A stretch of 64,000 nt of DNA from Arabidopsis thaliana (taxonomy: Eukaryota; Streptophyta; Magnoliopsida; Brassicales; Brassicaceae), in NCBI RefSeq assembly GCF_000001735.4, contig NC_003075.7, forward strand, positions 9,177,001-9,241,000, written 5' to 3'. Below the pieces are notes generated by a model. It was not told where the DNA came from. It searched no databases and saw only the letters and a list, made by a program, of their open reading frames with translations. The position numbers and the translations under genes are program-made. Below are positions 37,770-50,561 of the stretch, piece after piece. Position 1 is the first letter of the stretch. The number at the start of each line of letters is the position of its first letter.

Positions 37770-38679
37770 AGAGAGAAGAAACGAGTATCGAAGATGATGA
37801 ATTTGATTGAAGATGAGATCAATTTAGTTGCTCGAAATTTTGATTTTTTTGTCCGAATGTAAAAAAGAAAAAGCGGTCTAGTTACGGTAATAGTGGTTGG
37901 ACCGGTGATTCAGTTGAAATTTGGACCGGTAGACTTTATTGAGTCTTGGCTGATAACGAAAAATACAGCTACTTGGGCCATCAATATATTTATATACTGC
38001 CAAAAGGGGGATACAATTGTTCCAATGAGTTTTCGTTAACAAAAGGAAAAAAATTGACATTTCAGGTAACTCTCACATTCTTAAGTCCAATCCAAAATTC
38101 TCATGTCAACTATATGCTTCAGAAACATTTTGATATAGTACATGCATTTCATGGCGTTTATTAAATCATGTGTTGGGTGATCAATAATATAAAGTTCTAA
38201 GTAATGCAAAATACTTGCATCACTATATGAATTTAGAGGATATATGACTAGGTCTGAACTACCTTTTACCTAAAATAATCAAATGAATATTTACTGTTCG
38301 TCTCCTTCATCATGAGTCACTAGATTCATGAGTCAATAATCAATGGCTTTGTCTTGAGTCAAGTTAATCGTTTAACAGGTTTTTAATGGTTTGAAAGCAA
38401 AAAGAAATCTTACCAATATATATAAGTGTAAAATGTAATCTCTATATATCACAAACACAATATTGTTATTTAATCTATGATCTTATTATCTCAGAAAATT
38501 AATCTAATAATTAAATGACCTATAAATAAAGAACTAAAACAAAAAATCTATCATTGATGAAAAATACACAAAATAAGAGAGAAAGTTAAAACAAATGTTT
38601 TTTATTATTTCAATTTTTTTTTTGCCAAAAACAACAAGATACATGTACTAAAAAATTACCAAAAAGCAAAAATATGGCT
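37770..38679. other. Intergenic between FCA leader and SPH1
   Basis: AT-rich sequence with no recognisable gene; the left ~70 bp belong to the FCA leader. Confidence 0.5.
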
Positions 38680-39135
38680 TCACCATCCAACTTCCCATTT
38701 TCTTGACAATACATCTTCACCGCTCGCTGAATTCCAAAGATAAAGGCCATCAGTTTTTGCAGTCCAAATGCAATTCTTCCAACCGCATCTATGGAACAAG
38801 ATAACATCATCCCAAAACACGTTTACATTCATATGACCATTATCTTTGTTCATATAGCACCAAAAAAAAGTTGAGTGAAGCATATTTTCTCCGAAGTTCC
38901 AAGAAAATCTATTTCTAAACTTCAGATTAATTTCACCTAGATCATCTTCTTTAGATTTACAATGGATGAAAAGAGTTTCACCAGTTGTCAAACCGTTAAC
39001 AACCGTGACTTGCCACTCAGAAATCTTCGGGACTATAATGTCTCTCGTGGTGGTGCCGCCGACTAAGACATGGTCTTGACATGTTAGGGCCAGAGAAAAG
39101 CAAATTGCCAAGAGAAATTGTTTGATGCAATTCAT
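38680..39135 (-). CDS. SPH1: S-protein homologue 1 (plant self-incompatibility protein S1 family)
   Basis: A single-exon gene of 151 residues. It starts MNCIKQFLLAICFSLALTCQ, a clear signal peptide. The mature part shows the S1/SPH pattern: WQVTVVNGLTTGETLFIHCKSK, DDLGE, WNFGENM-STFFWCYM, and RCGWKNCIWTAKTDGLYLW. Four mature Cys residues sit at the family positions. Poppy S-proteins of this family are secreted stigma ligands for self-incompatibility; in self-compatible Arabidopsis the many SPH genes are small secreted proteins of mostly unknown role. I chose the ATG at 39133-39135; the frame upstream has no better start. A TATAAAAA box lies about 50 bp upstream on the minus strand (near 39187). 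I recall the name SPH1 and locus At4g16295. Confidence 0.92.
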   Translation of the reverse strand: MNCIKQFLLAICFSLALTCQDHVLVGGTTTRDIIVPKISEWQVTVVNGLTTGETLFIHCKSKEDDLGEINLKFRNRFSWNFGENMLHSTFFWCYMNKDNGHMNVNVFWDDVILFHRCGWKNCIWTAKTDGLYLWNSASGEDVLSRKWEVGW

Positions 39136-39183
39136 ACTTTTTTCAGGCAAGCAAAATCTTTAGGGAGAACTTTTTTGTTACTT

Positions 39184-39192
39184 CTTTTTATA
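39184..39192 (-). promoter_or_regulatory. TATA box of SPH1
   Basis: ATTATAAAAAG on the minus strand lies about 50 bp before the ATG of SPH1 and implies a short leader. Confidence 0.6.
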
Positions 39193-41635
39193 ATGGAAGA
39201 GTGAAACGGTAATTGACGTTTAATTAAATTTTGATGTTATTACATTGCATTAATGAAGAGTCATGCTGCAAATCATTTAAGTGATTGCATGTTAATTAGA
39301 AATGAAGCTGAAAGGTTAGTACATATAATAATCCAAGTACGTAGATGATTGTGGCATAATATATTAAGATTAAAAAATACTAATTTATATTGTGGTGTAA
39401 GCTATTAGTTTTGAATTTATTATGTGAATCAATTTTAAAAGTTATTAGTTTTTAGATTTAGATTATGACCCAAGAATTCGAAGTATATAATCGAAAAATT
39501 TAATGTATAAAAATAATAATTCAACATGGTCGATCGGGTATTTATTTCTAGTAAAATAGTATTTCATAAACCTAATTTTAGTTAACTATATAAATTATAA
39601 CACTAGTAAAGTATTCTGCCTTTTACGTTACTTTATTGGGATTAATAAAAATATATTGGATTCGTTGAAATCCAATAACAAATTGTAATTTTGATCTTTG
39701 ATTCATAGAAACAAAAAGTTACGAAATTAAAGAAATTTTTAAACAAAAGAGTACTCGACCAGAAAAATATGTTTTTTTTTCTATTTTCTCACTCATATTT
39801 TTCAGATAGAGAAAGCAATTTTCAGTACACCGAAATTAAAATCCGACGACTAAAAATAGTTTCTTCTCTCTCTCAAATCCTTCTGAGAGGAGAGGTTTCT
39901 TGTCGATGGAGTTTGATTTCGGTTTTGTCTGGAATTTTATATATTTTCGTGTATATACAAACAAAATAACTGCCGACCTTTTATCGGATTTCCGTTATTA
40001 GCTTTGTTCGATTTATCAAAATTTTATATACTTTTGTGTATATACGCTCTAGCGAAATTGATCTCTCTTCCATCTGTGTCCGTTGATGTCTCCGTTTTTC
40101 TTCTAAATCTTATACGATCTCTCCAATTTTTTCGAGGAGTAACATCTTTGTCACTTCCTTTTGCTAAGTTCATACTACATCAAGTTAGGTGTATATAGTG
40201 GTGGAGTTTCCTCGGAGTTTGGTGTTGTTCGAAGAATTTCGAACAATCTCTTTCAATAGATCTAGAGATTAATTGACGGTTGGTTTGGAACTGAGATCGT
40301 TAGAAAGGAGGAAGTTTCTCAAAATGACTTCATTAAGCAAATGCTTTTTCTTTGCATTCTTGTGTTTCATTGCTCTCTTGACTCCATGAATGGCAAAATT
40401 AAATTACCTAGGTGATTATTTACGCTATCCTACAGATATTTTCGATTTTTTTTGTTTTGTTTTGTTTTATTAAATATTATGTTTTGATAAATTTAGTTTC
40501 TAATTTACTAAGCACTCACTCATCCATTCAACAAATTCAACAAGTATTCTTATTTCTTAGTGTCAAAGTACTTTTCTTATCAACCTTATCAACAATGTAT
40601 CACACTCACACTCTTCAGAAATAAATTTCTATCCTAAACCAAGTTTAAAGATGATAATGTTGAGATTATATAAACCAGTAAGTATATGGTTAAAGTGAAA
40701 ATAGTGCTATATATTATTTTCTTCAACATAATACCGTAGTTTCTAATTTGATTTTCTAAGTAAATCTAAATTGAATAAAAAATTTACTTTTATCACTAAT
40801 TTTAATTTTAACTTTTTATAAACTAGATATCTTTTTTGGTAATATATTTTTAATTGTAAATCATTGACTCATATTTTCATTTACCTAAATACTAAACCAA
40901 AACAATCTTTTCAACTATATATTTTCCCCATGTACTTAACTAAAATATCATAAACAAATACCATACGCAGCGTTTTGAAGCATACGTCGCATTTCTCTTT
41001 AATCGTTAATTTCCTGATTTAGGCTTCACCAATTTTTTTTTTTTCCCTGATAAAAATTTTAGCTTCACCACCACCATTGTTCGTTTGGGTGTTTTGAACA
41101 TTGATGAATCGTTGCTTCTGAGATCTCGACGAAGATAAAAAGCTCTTCGGCTACTTCAGGTAAATTTCAATTTCGATTTCTGTATCACCAATCTCCTTGC
41201 GAATGAGGTTTTGTAAACCCTAAATCCAGTTTTGAACCTCTTTCTCTCTTCCCTAGTAGCTCTCTTTCTCTATCCACTAATTCTAGCATTTTGCATCAGT
41301 ATTCCTCTCTGCGTTCATTTCTGTTTTGATGTATGTGATTGCCCTAATCGTCTTGGCCGTTACTCATTTCGTTTTCCTTTTACTCTGGTTCTAGGTTTCG
41401 AGCTCACTCTGCTAGAAACCCTAAAAATTTGATTTTGTGAACTTCCCGTGGTAAATTTGAAAGGGAGATATCTCAGAACCCCTACCAAGGACGAATCTTG
41501 ATCAGAGCAGACTTGATTTTTGAGGTGAGAAGCTTAGGGAAAGTTTTGTTAATTGTGCGTTCGAATTTGAGAGTTTTGATAGACAGTGTTTACATTGGAG
41601 GTTTTAGATTGGGTGTAAGGAATAAGTAGATAGGT
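39193..41635. other. Intergenic SPH1 / LDL3, no supported gene apart from a tiny ORF
   Basis: About 2.4 kb of AT-rich DNA. The right end (about 41050-41635) looks like the LDL3 leader, with a probable 5' UTR intron starting GGTAAATTTC at 41160. A 21-codon signal-peptide-like ORF sits at 40324-40389. Nothing else is recognised. Confidence 0.5.
40324..40389 (+). pseudogene. Signal-peptide-only ORF, possible relic of a small secreted peptide gene
   Basis: ATG at 40324 opens a 21-codon frame reading MTSLSKCFFFAFLCFIALLTP before TGA. It is a near-perfect secretory leader with a purine-rich context (CAAAATGACT). No mature peptide or Cys-rich second exon follows in any frame that I could find within 300 bp. 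It may be the first exon of a decayed small secreted protein gene, or chance. Confidence 0.25.
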
Positions 41636-44600
41636 ATGGATGGTAAGGAGAAGAAATCTGGTTCCAAGAGAGGATCTAAGGTTTTTCAGTTTGACGATGA
41701 TGCTGATGATGATGAACCTATTGGATCTCTCTTAGAGATTATGAAGCATAAAAGTTCCAAGAAGGATAAGGTTGAGACAGAAAGTACTGGTAAACAGAGG
41801 CAGAAACAGGTTGTGGAAAAGAAGCTGAGTGCTTTGGGCAAGGATTCTGAAGATATGGATGACACATTAGCCAGTTTTAGGAAGAGGTTGAAGGGTAACA
41901 AGAAAGGTGTTGAATCAGGAACCTCAAGAGTTAGGAACCACGAGGGTGTTGATACTGTAACAAATTCTAATTTGAAACCAATTGAGGAAGCCAACAAAAA
42001 CGAGGTGCAGAGTGTATTACTTAGGGAAAACGGTGCTTCTAATTCTATTCAAAAATGTGCTTCAGAAACTGGAACCCTCTTGCATAAGTTTTCTGGTAAA
42101 GATAAGGCAGCCTCTCCCAGTCATGAAAAAGTAGAAACAGTATCCAGTGAGAAGGAAGCAGATGTCTTTCATCAAATTACAAAGGAGGAATCCGAGATAC
42201 CAATGTCAGAGAAGGCTGTGGAGCTATCCAGGGTGTCTGTCCCCATGCCAGATGTCCATGGCGAAGTTAATTGTACTATTGCTCCTGATAAGCACATACA
42301 CTTGGGAGAGCCAACTTCAGAGTCCGGTTATTACCGAGAGAAGAATTTAGTTATGTGTGATTGTGGTACCCAATTTAATTTTGAGGATCGTTCCTTTGAG
42401 TCTAATACTCAGGTTACTCTCTGTCAAAAGTGCAAGTATTCTTCACACCATAATGCTTCTAATGGAGGTGGTATTCAAGTTAATACTCTAGAAGATGGAA
42501 CTGCTCAAGCTTCGCCGGTTTCTATAATTCCCTGCGAAGATGAAAATTTCCGAGGGGATGCAATTTCACTACCTAATTCTGGGAAGCCATCGACCTTGCA
42601 ACGCCCAGAGCGTATTGCTAAAAAGCGTAAGCTTGGAAACATGGTGTATGAAGGAGACGTGAAATGGGAGAATGAGCAAGGCTTTCTTGATTGTCAAAGT
42701 GACAAGTCCTTTAAGGGAAGCGACAAGTGTGGTTTTGTTCCATCTATTTCCAAGGAAATTGAAATTGGTAGAGCAGCTGCGGTAACAGCTGGACTTAAAG
42801 CCCAGTCAGTAAGTCCAATTGAGAAGATTATACTTAAAGAGGTGTTGAAGCGCAAAGGTAGCAATCAGGAGTACCTAGTTTGCAGGTTAGTTTCCTTTTT
42901 GTAGCTGTTATGTATTCAAATACTTGGTTTCAGTGTTTCTTATTTTGTATAGAATGTATTTTTATTACGATCTTATAAGAAGGGTGTACTTTAAGATGTC
43001 AATCCCATTTTTGGCTTCTTCCATTTGTTGGAAACCTTGAACACTTACTGTACTGTATGTTTGCAATGAAACTAAAGAATTTTTAAGCTGGTTTTTGTCC
43101 ATTTTGTGTTCACCAGTTTTACTTGGAACGATTTTGTTATTCTCAATATTATTGTTTTTGTGTTTCATTCGTCCTCCTGAAGATCTTAATTCCCCCTGTT
43201 TTGATGTACCAGAACTGATAGCTGTATTGATACAGGAACTCTATCTTAGGCCTGTGGAGTAAAAATGTCAGCCGAATCTTACCTGTCACTGAATGTGGTG
43301 TTACCGGAGGCCCTTCTGAGAGTGAATTGCCTTCAGCTTCCCTTATCAGAGAAGTCTATAAGTTTCTTGATCAGAGAGTAAGTCTTTGCTGTTATATTTG
43401 TGTGGTTCGATCCTGTCTCCTATTAATCTTTGTGTTTGAATTTTTTTTTCTTAAGTTTGCTTTTAATTTATATGCATTATTGAAAAGAGAATGAGTGCTG
43501 GTTTCTTATAGACCGCATGTGAAATTGCGTTTTTTTACAGGGTTATATAAATGCTGGAATTTCATCTGTGAATGGAAAGGCGGCATCTTCGACTAATCAA
43601 GACTATGATCTCCTCCAGGGGAGACAGCTTGAAGAAAGTTCTATGGCTTCTGTTGCAGATTCTGAAGAGGGAGTTGCTTTTATCCTTGGTCAGGTCAAAG
43701 CCGTTGAATCAACTAGTGAGGGTAAGAAATGTGCTCTCCAAAACGATGAAAGGGACTTGGTAGGATGTGCGACCTCGGAAATGTTGGAATCTATCAGCAA
43801 AAAATGCGAAGCAAGCATTATTGATGATAACAAACGTTCTGTGAGCATGAATGCTTTACAGGATAGTACTGCATCTAATGTTGAAAAGCATCCTGAAACA
43901 TTTTCAGTAGCGAAGCCTGCTTTGTCTAGCACACTCTCCTCTGCACATAGTAATCAAATGAGAGGAAGGGACTGTGTTCCATGTGAGGTTATAGATGAGA
44001 AGAAAGTTATAGTAATTGGAGCTGGTCCTGCTGGATTAACAGCAGCACGTCATTTACAGCGCCAGGGTTTTTCTGTAACCGTTCTTGAGGCAAGGAGTAG
44101 AGTAGGTGGTCGTGTATTTACAGACCGGTCGTCTCTTTCAGTTCCTGTGGATCTTGGGGCTAGCATAATTACAGGCATTGAGGCTGATGTGCCATCTGAA
44201 AGAATGCCAGATCCATCGGTATTGGTCTGTAACCAATTAGGTCTGGAGTTGAGCGTGTTACATGGATTCTGTCCTCTTTATGATACTGTAACAGGGAAAA
44301 AGGTTCCTGCAGAATTAGATGATGCTCTACAAGCAGAGTTCAACAGTCTAATTGACGATGTAGATTTGCTTGTTGAGGAAATAGGCAAGGAAAGAGCAAA
44401 TAAAATGTCTCTTGAGGATGGTCTAGAATATGGCCTTCAACGGCTGAGAATGCCACATGACAAGGTGAACATTGACAAATTTGGGCTTCTCAATTCAAGC
44501 TCAAAAACGGGCATCAGAGGTCCCTTTATGCAGGATGAAAGCTGGAAAGATGATTTTTTGAATCCTTTGGAGCGAAGAGTTATGAATTGGCATTTTGCTC

Positions 44601-47600
44601 ACACAGAATATGGTTGTGCTGCTGTCCTCAAGGAAGTTTCGCTTCCTCACTGGAATCAAGATGAGTTTTATGGCGGGTTTGGAGGGCCTCATGCTATGAT
44701 TAAGGGTGGTTATAGCCGAGTTGTTGAGTCGCTTGCAGAAGGACTGGACATTCACTTAAACAAAATAGTTTCAGATGTATCTTATGTCTCTGATGTATCT
44801 GCCATGGATAACAGCAAGCATAAAGTCAGAGTTAGTACATCAAATGGCTGTGAGTATCTTGGAGATGCTGTTCTGGTAACTGTTCCACTTGGATGCTTGA
44901 AAGCAGAAACTATTAAGTTTTCACCACCCTTGCCGGACTGGAAATATGCGTCAATCAAACAACTTGGTTTTGGAGTTCTAAATAAAGTTGTTTTGGAGTT
45001 CCCAACGGTATTTTGGGATGATAGTGTTGATTACTTTGGGGCAACTGCTGAGGAAACAGATCTAAGAGGTGAGTGCTTTATGTTTTGGAATGTCAAAAAA
45101 ACTGTTGGTGCTCCTGTCCTGATAGCTTTGGTGGTTGGGAAGGCTGCTTTTGAATATACAAACAAGAGTAAGTCTGAGCACGTGAACCATGCAATGATGG
45201 TTCTTCGGAAGCTTTTTGGTGGGGATCTGGTTCCTGATCCTGTCGCCTCGGTAGTTACTGACTGGGGCACTGATCCTTACAGTTATGGTGCCTACTCGTA
45301 TGTTGCTATTGGTGCTTCTGGTGAAGATTATGATGTATTGGGAAGGCCTGTTCAGAATTGTTTGTTTTTTGCTGGTGAGGCAACATGCAAAGAGCATCCT
45401 GACACTGTTGGTGGTGCAATGATGACTGGAGTCCGGGAAGCTGTGCGTATAATTGATATACTTAGAAGTGGAAATGATTACACAGCCGAAATAGAAACAC
45501 TAGAAAAAGCGCAGAGGAAATCTGTACCTGTAAGGGATGAAGTCAGAGACCTAATAAAGAGGCTGGAAGTTGTTGAGCTGTCTAATGTGCTAGCCAGGCA
45601 ATCATTGCTACGAAACATGTTCTTCTCTGCCAAAACAACTGTCGGGCGTTTGCATTTAGCCAAGGAGTTGCTTAACCTACCTGGTGAAACCTTGAAATCC
45701 TTTGCAGGTACAAAAGAAGGGCTTGCAGTGCTGAACTCTTGGATCCTGGTAAGCTCAGTGAGATAGTTTTTTTTACCAAAGCACTAAATTCAACTTACTT
45801 TCGCTTATATGTTTTGTTCCACGAATTTCTATTGGCTATTTTACATATTCTTGCTTATATAAAATTTTCTGTTAGGATTCGATGGGTAAGAATGGAACCC
45901 AGCTTTTACGTCACTGTGTACATATTCTTGTTCGAGTTACGAGTGACCTCTTTGCCTTGAGGCTATCAGGTATTGGTTTTTCTTCCAAGTACACTTTTTG
46001 TCCCAACCTAATATATCACATGCAATCAGTTCTGTCTTAAGACTCGACATCATGTGCTATCTGTTTTGGGATTTCAGCCCTGTTTGATTTTCTCTAAGTT
46101 GGTTACTTTCCACTTGCTGATGCAGGTATTGGGAAGACTGTGAAAGAAAAGGTTTGTGCACACACGAGCCGTGATATTCGTGCCATTGCAAGTCAGCTTG
46201 TTAATGTGTGGCTGGATCTATACCGGAAAGAAAAAGCTAATAGTGGAAAGAAATCGTTGAGACAAGCGAATACTACAAACACCTCTAGAATAAGAAGAAA
46301 ACTGAATAGTCCGGACACAGACAGTAAGGGAAAGCTGAGCAATGGCAACGATGTGAAAACAGATGAAGAGTTTGAGGACAACCAGCTACCTATGTCAGAG
46401 GAAGAGAAGGCTGTGTTTGCTGAAGCTGAGGCGGCTCGTGCAGCAGCAGAAGCAGCTGCAAAGGCAAGTTTTTTTTAATCTCTAAATTAGTGAAAGGCAT
46501 TTATGGATGCTTACTGAATGTTTTTGTTTTCTCTGAGGCCGTTAACTCTTTATTTATCTGTTTGTTAACGAATAAATTATATGTTTCTGTCTTGCAGGCA
46601 TTTTCTGAGGCCTATCATAATACTTCATTGCAGCTTCCTAAGATCCCCTCATTTCATAAGTTTGCCAGGCGAGAGCAGTATGCAAAGATGGACGAATCTG
46701 ATTTCAGGAAAAAGTTTCCTGGAAATGTCTTAGGAAGACAAGATTGTATGTCAGAGATTGACTCGAGGAACTGCAAAGTTAGGGACTGGTATGATTTTCC
46801 TGCCTCGTGCCTTGACCTTGACAGTGCAAGGATTCCAGTTGATAACTATTCACAGCCTAGCCATTCGAATGAGCTTGTATCTCATTCGAAGTTCAGAGAA
46901 TGTTCTGGAGAAAGTGTGGCTGCGGATACCAGTTTCTTAACTGGGGCATGGGTTGATACTGGTGGTAGTAGCGATGGTTTCAAGGATTCTCAGGCTATAG
47001 ATAGATGGCAATCTCAAGCTGCTGCTGCTGATCCTGAATTTTTCAATCGTACTTTGCATATAAAGGATGAAGAAGATTCGATTGCTTGTTCGACTGGCCC
47101 TCCTAGTTGGAAGCATGACCAACGAGCGAATGAATGTTCCGTGTCACAGGTTACAGTGAATAAAGAGCCACATAAAAATCATATCCGGAGTGCAGATCGT
47201 TTGAAACAGGGAGTTGTAGATTTTGTTGCATCGTTGCTTATGGCCCCGTATAGAGCAAAGAAAATTGATAGAGATGTATACAAGTCAATTATGAAGAAGA
47301 CAGCAACAAAGGTTTGTGACTTTGTGGTTTTCTACACTACTATATTGCGTTTCTTGTTTCTACTTGAATTAAGAAAATGAGTCTTCTGAAACTCTTGGGC
47401 ATTTATCAGGTTATGCAACATACAACAGATGTGGAGAAAGCTATGGCTGTTACACAGTTCCTCGACTCAAAGCGGAAAAATAAGGTTTGTAAATAGCTTC
47501 AAAAGTTTCAGAGTTTTCTTTTGCCACAGTTATTGTCTCCTAAGTTTCTAGTTTATCCCTCTCTCTGGTGTCGACAAAAATGTCAATTTAGATAATCTTG

Positions 47601-47764
47601 GTCACAGGTTCTCATAGTAAATATCACTATATATTTGTTATCTATTTTAGAACAGTTTCTGATTGATTGTCCCTGCATTTGATTAATATAATATGCAGAT
47701 TCGTGACTTTGTGGACAAACAAGTTGACAAGTACATGGTGATACCTCAAGTTCCAAAACCTTGA
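41636..47764 (+). CDS. LDL3: LSD1-like histone demethylase LDL3 (SWIRM plus amine oxidase)
   Basis: Eight coding exons (41636-42885, 43236-43377, 43541-45748, 45876-45969, 46126-46463, 46598-47311, 47410-47484, 47699-47764) encode 1628 residues. The N-terminal ~380 residues are charged and low in structure, with a CDCGTQFNF...CQKCKY zinc-like motif near 250. A SWIRM domain follows (about 395-475, ILKEVLKRKG...REVYKFLDQRGYINAG). The FAD-dependent amine oxidase domain (about 615-1110) has VIVIGAGPAGLTAARHL, ARSRVGGRVF, the catalytic-type Lys in GFGVLNKVVLEF, and FFAGEATCKEHPDTVGGAM. The long C-terminus contains an Ala/Glu coiled-coil-like stretch. The intron after exon 5 is a GC-AG intron. LSD1 enzymes remove mono- and dimethyl groups from H3K4; LDL3 is reported to remove H3K4me2 in transcribed genes. 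I recall At4g16310. Confidence 0.98.
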
Positions 47765-49297
47765 TGGTCACTGGATCTTTAGTAATGGCCAATGGTAGTT
47801 AAGTTGGTATCCGCTGGGATGGCAAAGCCCATTTGTAGAGACCACATATCAGGAAGCTTATGAAGCAGATGGTCTGATGTAAAAGAGACTTTCCCATGAT
47901 TTGACATACCAAAAGATTGGCAGAGACGAGTTTTTGGCATTACCAGATATGATGAAGGGTCTTGCTATATTGCTAGGTATGGGTGAAGCATCTGCTCTCC
48001 TCTTCCTGGGGGAAATGTTTAGAGGACTTTCTGATCAAGCTTTTATGTCAAGTGGATATGTCTTTCATGAGTTATCCCCTCGGATGATGCATGTTCTCAA
48101 CTTACACTGATTGTTTTTTAGTAATTGTATAGAGCTCAAGATTTAGTGTTAACCCCCATTAGAAACAATTCTATTTTCAGGTATCTGAATTCATTTCTTG
48201 AGATTCATGTCATTTCTGGAACCCAAGAGAAAAGCTTTTTACTTTGTAATGTCAATGATTATATAGCTTGAGTCAAATAATGCGAATATGGATCTTATGT
48301 TCTGATTTGCCTATACTAACAGCAGCCATTTGGTAAGTTCGTCCCTATCTTTCTGAAGGGAAAATCTTGGATACCACAGCTGCAGGTGTATCACTTTCAC
48401 TCTTGCAGGTAAAGATGGATTGTCAAAAAATGGAAAGTAACGATTGGTTCAGCTCCCAAGCATTTAAGTATTGTGATGTTCTTCTGATGATTTAAGACTT
48501 ACAAGCAGCTTGTGGAAGATGCATTGCTACGACGCAGGTTATTTGCTTTGTATGTGTTTCTTCTGCCTATTTTTACTGATGGCTTTGTTGGCAATGTGGC
48601 TGAAAGTTTGATGCTTGCTTTTACAGGTGAGGAAAACTTGGCTGAATTCACTTTCACCCATGTTGGTGAGAGCTGGAATCTTTTTAATCAAAGCTGCTTA
48701 GATAGATAAATACCTTGGCTCAAGAATCTCTCTCCTTGTTGATGGGAGGTACATTTATGCTTGCATTGTTTTATAAATTGTCATTTGCATTTACATTTGT
48801 CAAGGATCGTAATTAATTAATTATGATGGCTTCATATCACCAATTCAATTGCTACTGAGTTTAACCGCTGGGTCTGGTATTTGCACTGTAGTCTCTGAAT
48901 GTTTCATGGTTTAAATCGTGAGAATCATATGCCATTGTTCATTCTATAATGTTGCCATCTCAAATAGATGAGCATACGGCTTGCAAGGACCCTTCCCTTC
49001 TCCTTCATACTGAGTGTCTTCTGAGCCATCCTTCCTTTACGACTGTTAATCTCAAATCTTTATTTTTTGACAAGTCAATTTTTACTCATTGTAACATCTC
49101 TATCATTATGATTTTTGTATTAAGCAAATGAAAGCATTATTGAAACGTTCAAGCATTCAGCTTCTGAAAACATAGCGACTAGGATTCATTCAGTTTATTA
49201 TTATTTATCGTTTGTGTCTTTTGAGTTTTTACAGCCACTATTGTGAAACCACTTTTCAGCCGTGGCAATTGGCGTCCACATACTCATTAGCATAAAC
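47765..49297. other. LDL3 3' region and intergenic
   Basis: Short open frames occur here (for example 47901-48110 and 48512-48709) but none resembles a known family, and they lie where the LDL3 3' untranslated region should be. I see no supported gene. Confidence 0.5.
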
Positions 49298-50476
49298 TTA
49301 GTAGAGAAGAGCATCGAGGTTTCGTTTACCCTCAGGACCTTTAGAGTACCAGGAAGAAACATATTGACCATACACAACTTCCTTGTAAGACGGTGGGGAG
49401 AGTTGAGAAACTGGTGCTATCCTTGCAGTCTTGGAGGGATCATGAAAGGTAGCGACTGATAACCGCGCCCGATTCGCATTAGTCACAGCTCTATGTTGAG
49501 CACTTTTGTATCTTCCATTGGTAATGATCTGCACAAGAATTTTAAAAGAGCATGTCAGAATCTTCTCTCTAGCTTGCATTCTCTATCAAAGAGAGAATAG
49601 AAACCTCGGTTTGATCGGCAATAAGAATGAGAATAGCATCAGAGATAGGAGGAACAGTGAGCCATTGAGCATCCTTGTAAAGCTGAAGACCTTCAACATC
49701 ATCTTGAATCAAGAGAGTAATGGCACCAAAATCGGAATGAGACTGAAGACCAAGAGTGAGCTCAGGCTGAGGACAAGGAGGGTAATAGGTTACAGTAATG
49801 TTCTGATAGATTTCACCAACAGCTTCTTCTATAGATGAACAAGGAAGACCCAAACTCTCTGAGATTAGCCCTAATAGCATCTGAGCTAGTTTCTTCATCT
49901 CATCACCATATTCTCCAACAACTTGTCTACCAATCAAATCAAATCAAATCAATCAATCGAGAGATGTAACATTTTGTCAGAACTAAGAGGTGAATCAAAA
50001 GGAGCATGAACCTGTAGTCAGAAGGATGAATCGGCCAATGAGAAGGGTTACGACGAGAGGGAGGAAACGTGTGATGATCAAAGTAATCTCTCCAATCCAA
50101 AACGACGTCATCTTTAGCACCAAGCAACATACGGCTACCGTAACCTTCAGATGCGGCGGAGGTAGAGTCGCAGGCGTAACGTAGCTTCTCTTCCATGGGA
50201 GAGTCTTGGAAGAAAGAGAGACCTAAAGACCTCATCCGATCAAGGAGATGGATTGGAACACCATGGTTGATTACGTGGAAGGCTCCCCAGTCGCGACAAG
50301 CGTCACCGATGGCTTCTCTCGCGGAATCGGAGCTCGAGAGATCGACGGTTGGGATCGAAGCTGCATCGCCGGGGTAATGGGAGATTAGGTCGAGCTTCCG
50401 GTGGCTGGATGTACTGAGAAGGAACCTCCGGTAAGTTGCCTTTAACAATCAGTTCCACTCTCGACGCTGTTTCCAT
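49298..50476 (-). CDS. 2-oxoglutarate/Fe(II)-dependent dioxygenase (DOXC type) with an apparent frameshift
   Basis: Exons are 50012-50476, 49605-49926 and 49298-49528. The enzyme core is complete: DIOX_N region SIPTVDLSSSDSAREAIGDA and WGAFHVINHGVP, then TYYPPCPQPELTLGLQSHSD with the first Fe ligands His and Asp, third ligand in SAQHRAVTN, and the 2OG-binding RxS in ARLSVATF. The ATG at 50474-50476 reads METASRVELIVKGNLPEVPS, a typical DOXC N-terminus, through EARPNL. The core, however, continues in the next frame from HYPGDAA. A GGG run at 50379-50381 (CCC on the coding strand) carries one base too many; removing it gives about 338 residues. No in-frame ATG precedes the core in its own frame until after the NHGVP motif. 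Either the allele is broken or the sequence has an error. Substrate unknown; I recall At4g16330. Confidence 0.85.
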
Positions 50477-50561
50477 GGATGATCTGATTCTGATCTGAAA
50501 TTGAGCGGAGGAGACTTATCATTATAAAAAAACCCCGCTGACGTGGCACTCTAATTAATAT

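Noticed and set aside
47901..48709. Several 60-70 codon frames downstream of LDL3
   Set aside because: They have no family similarity and fall in the expected 3' untranslated region and spacer.
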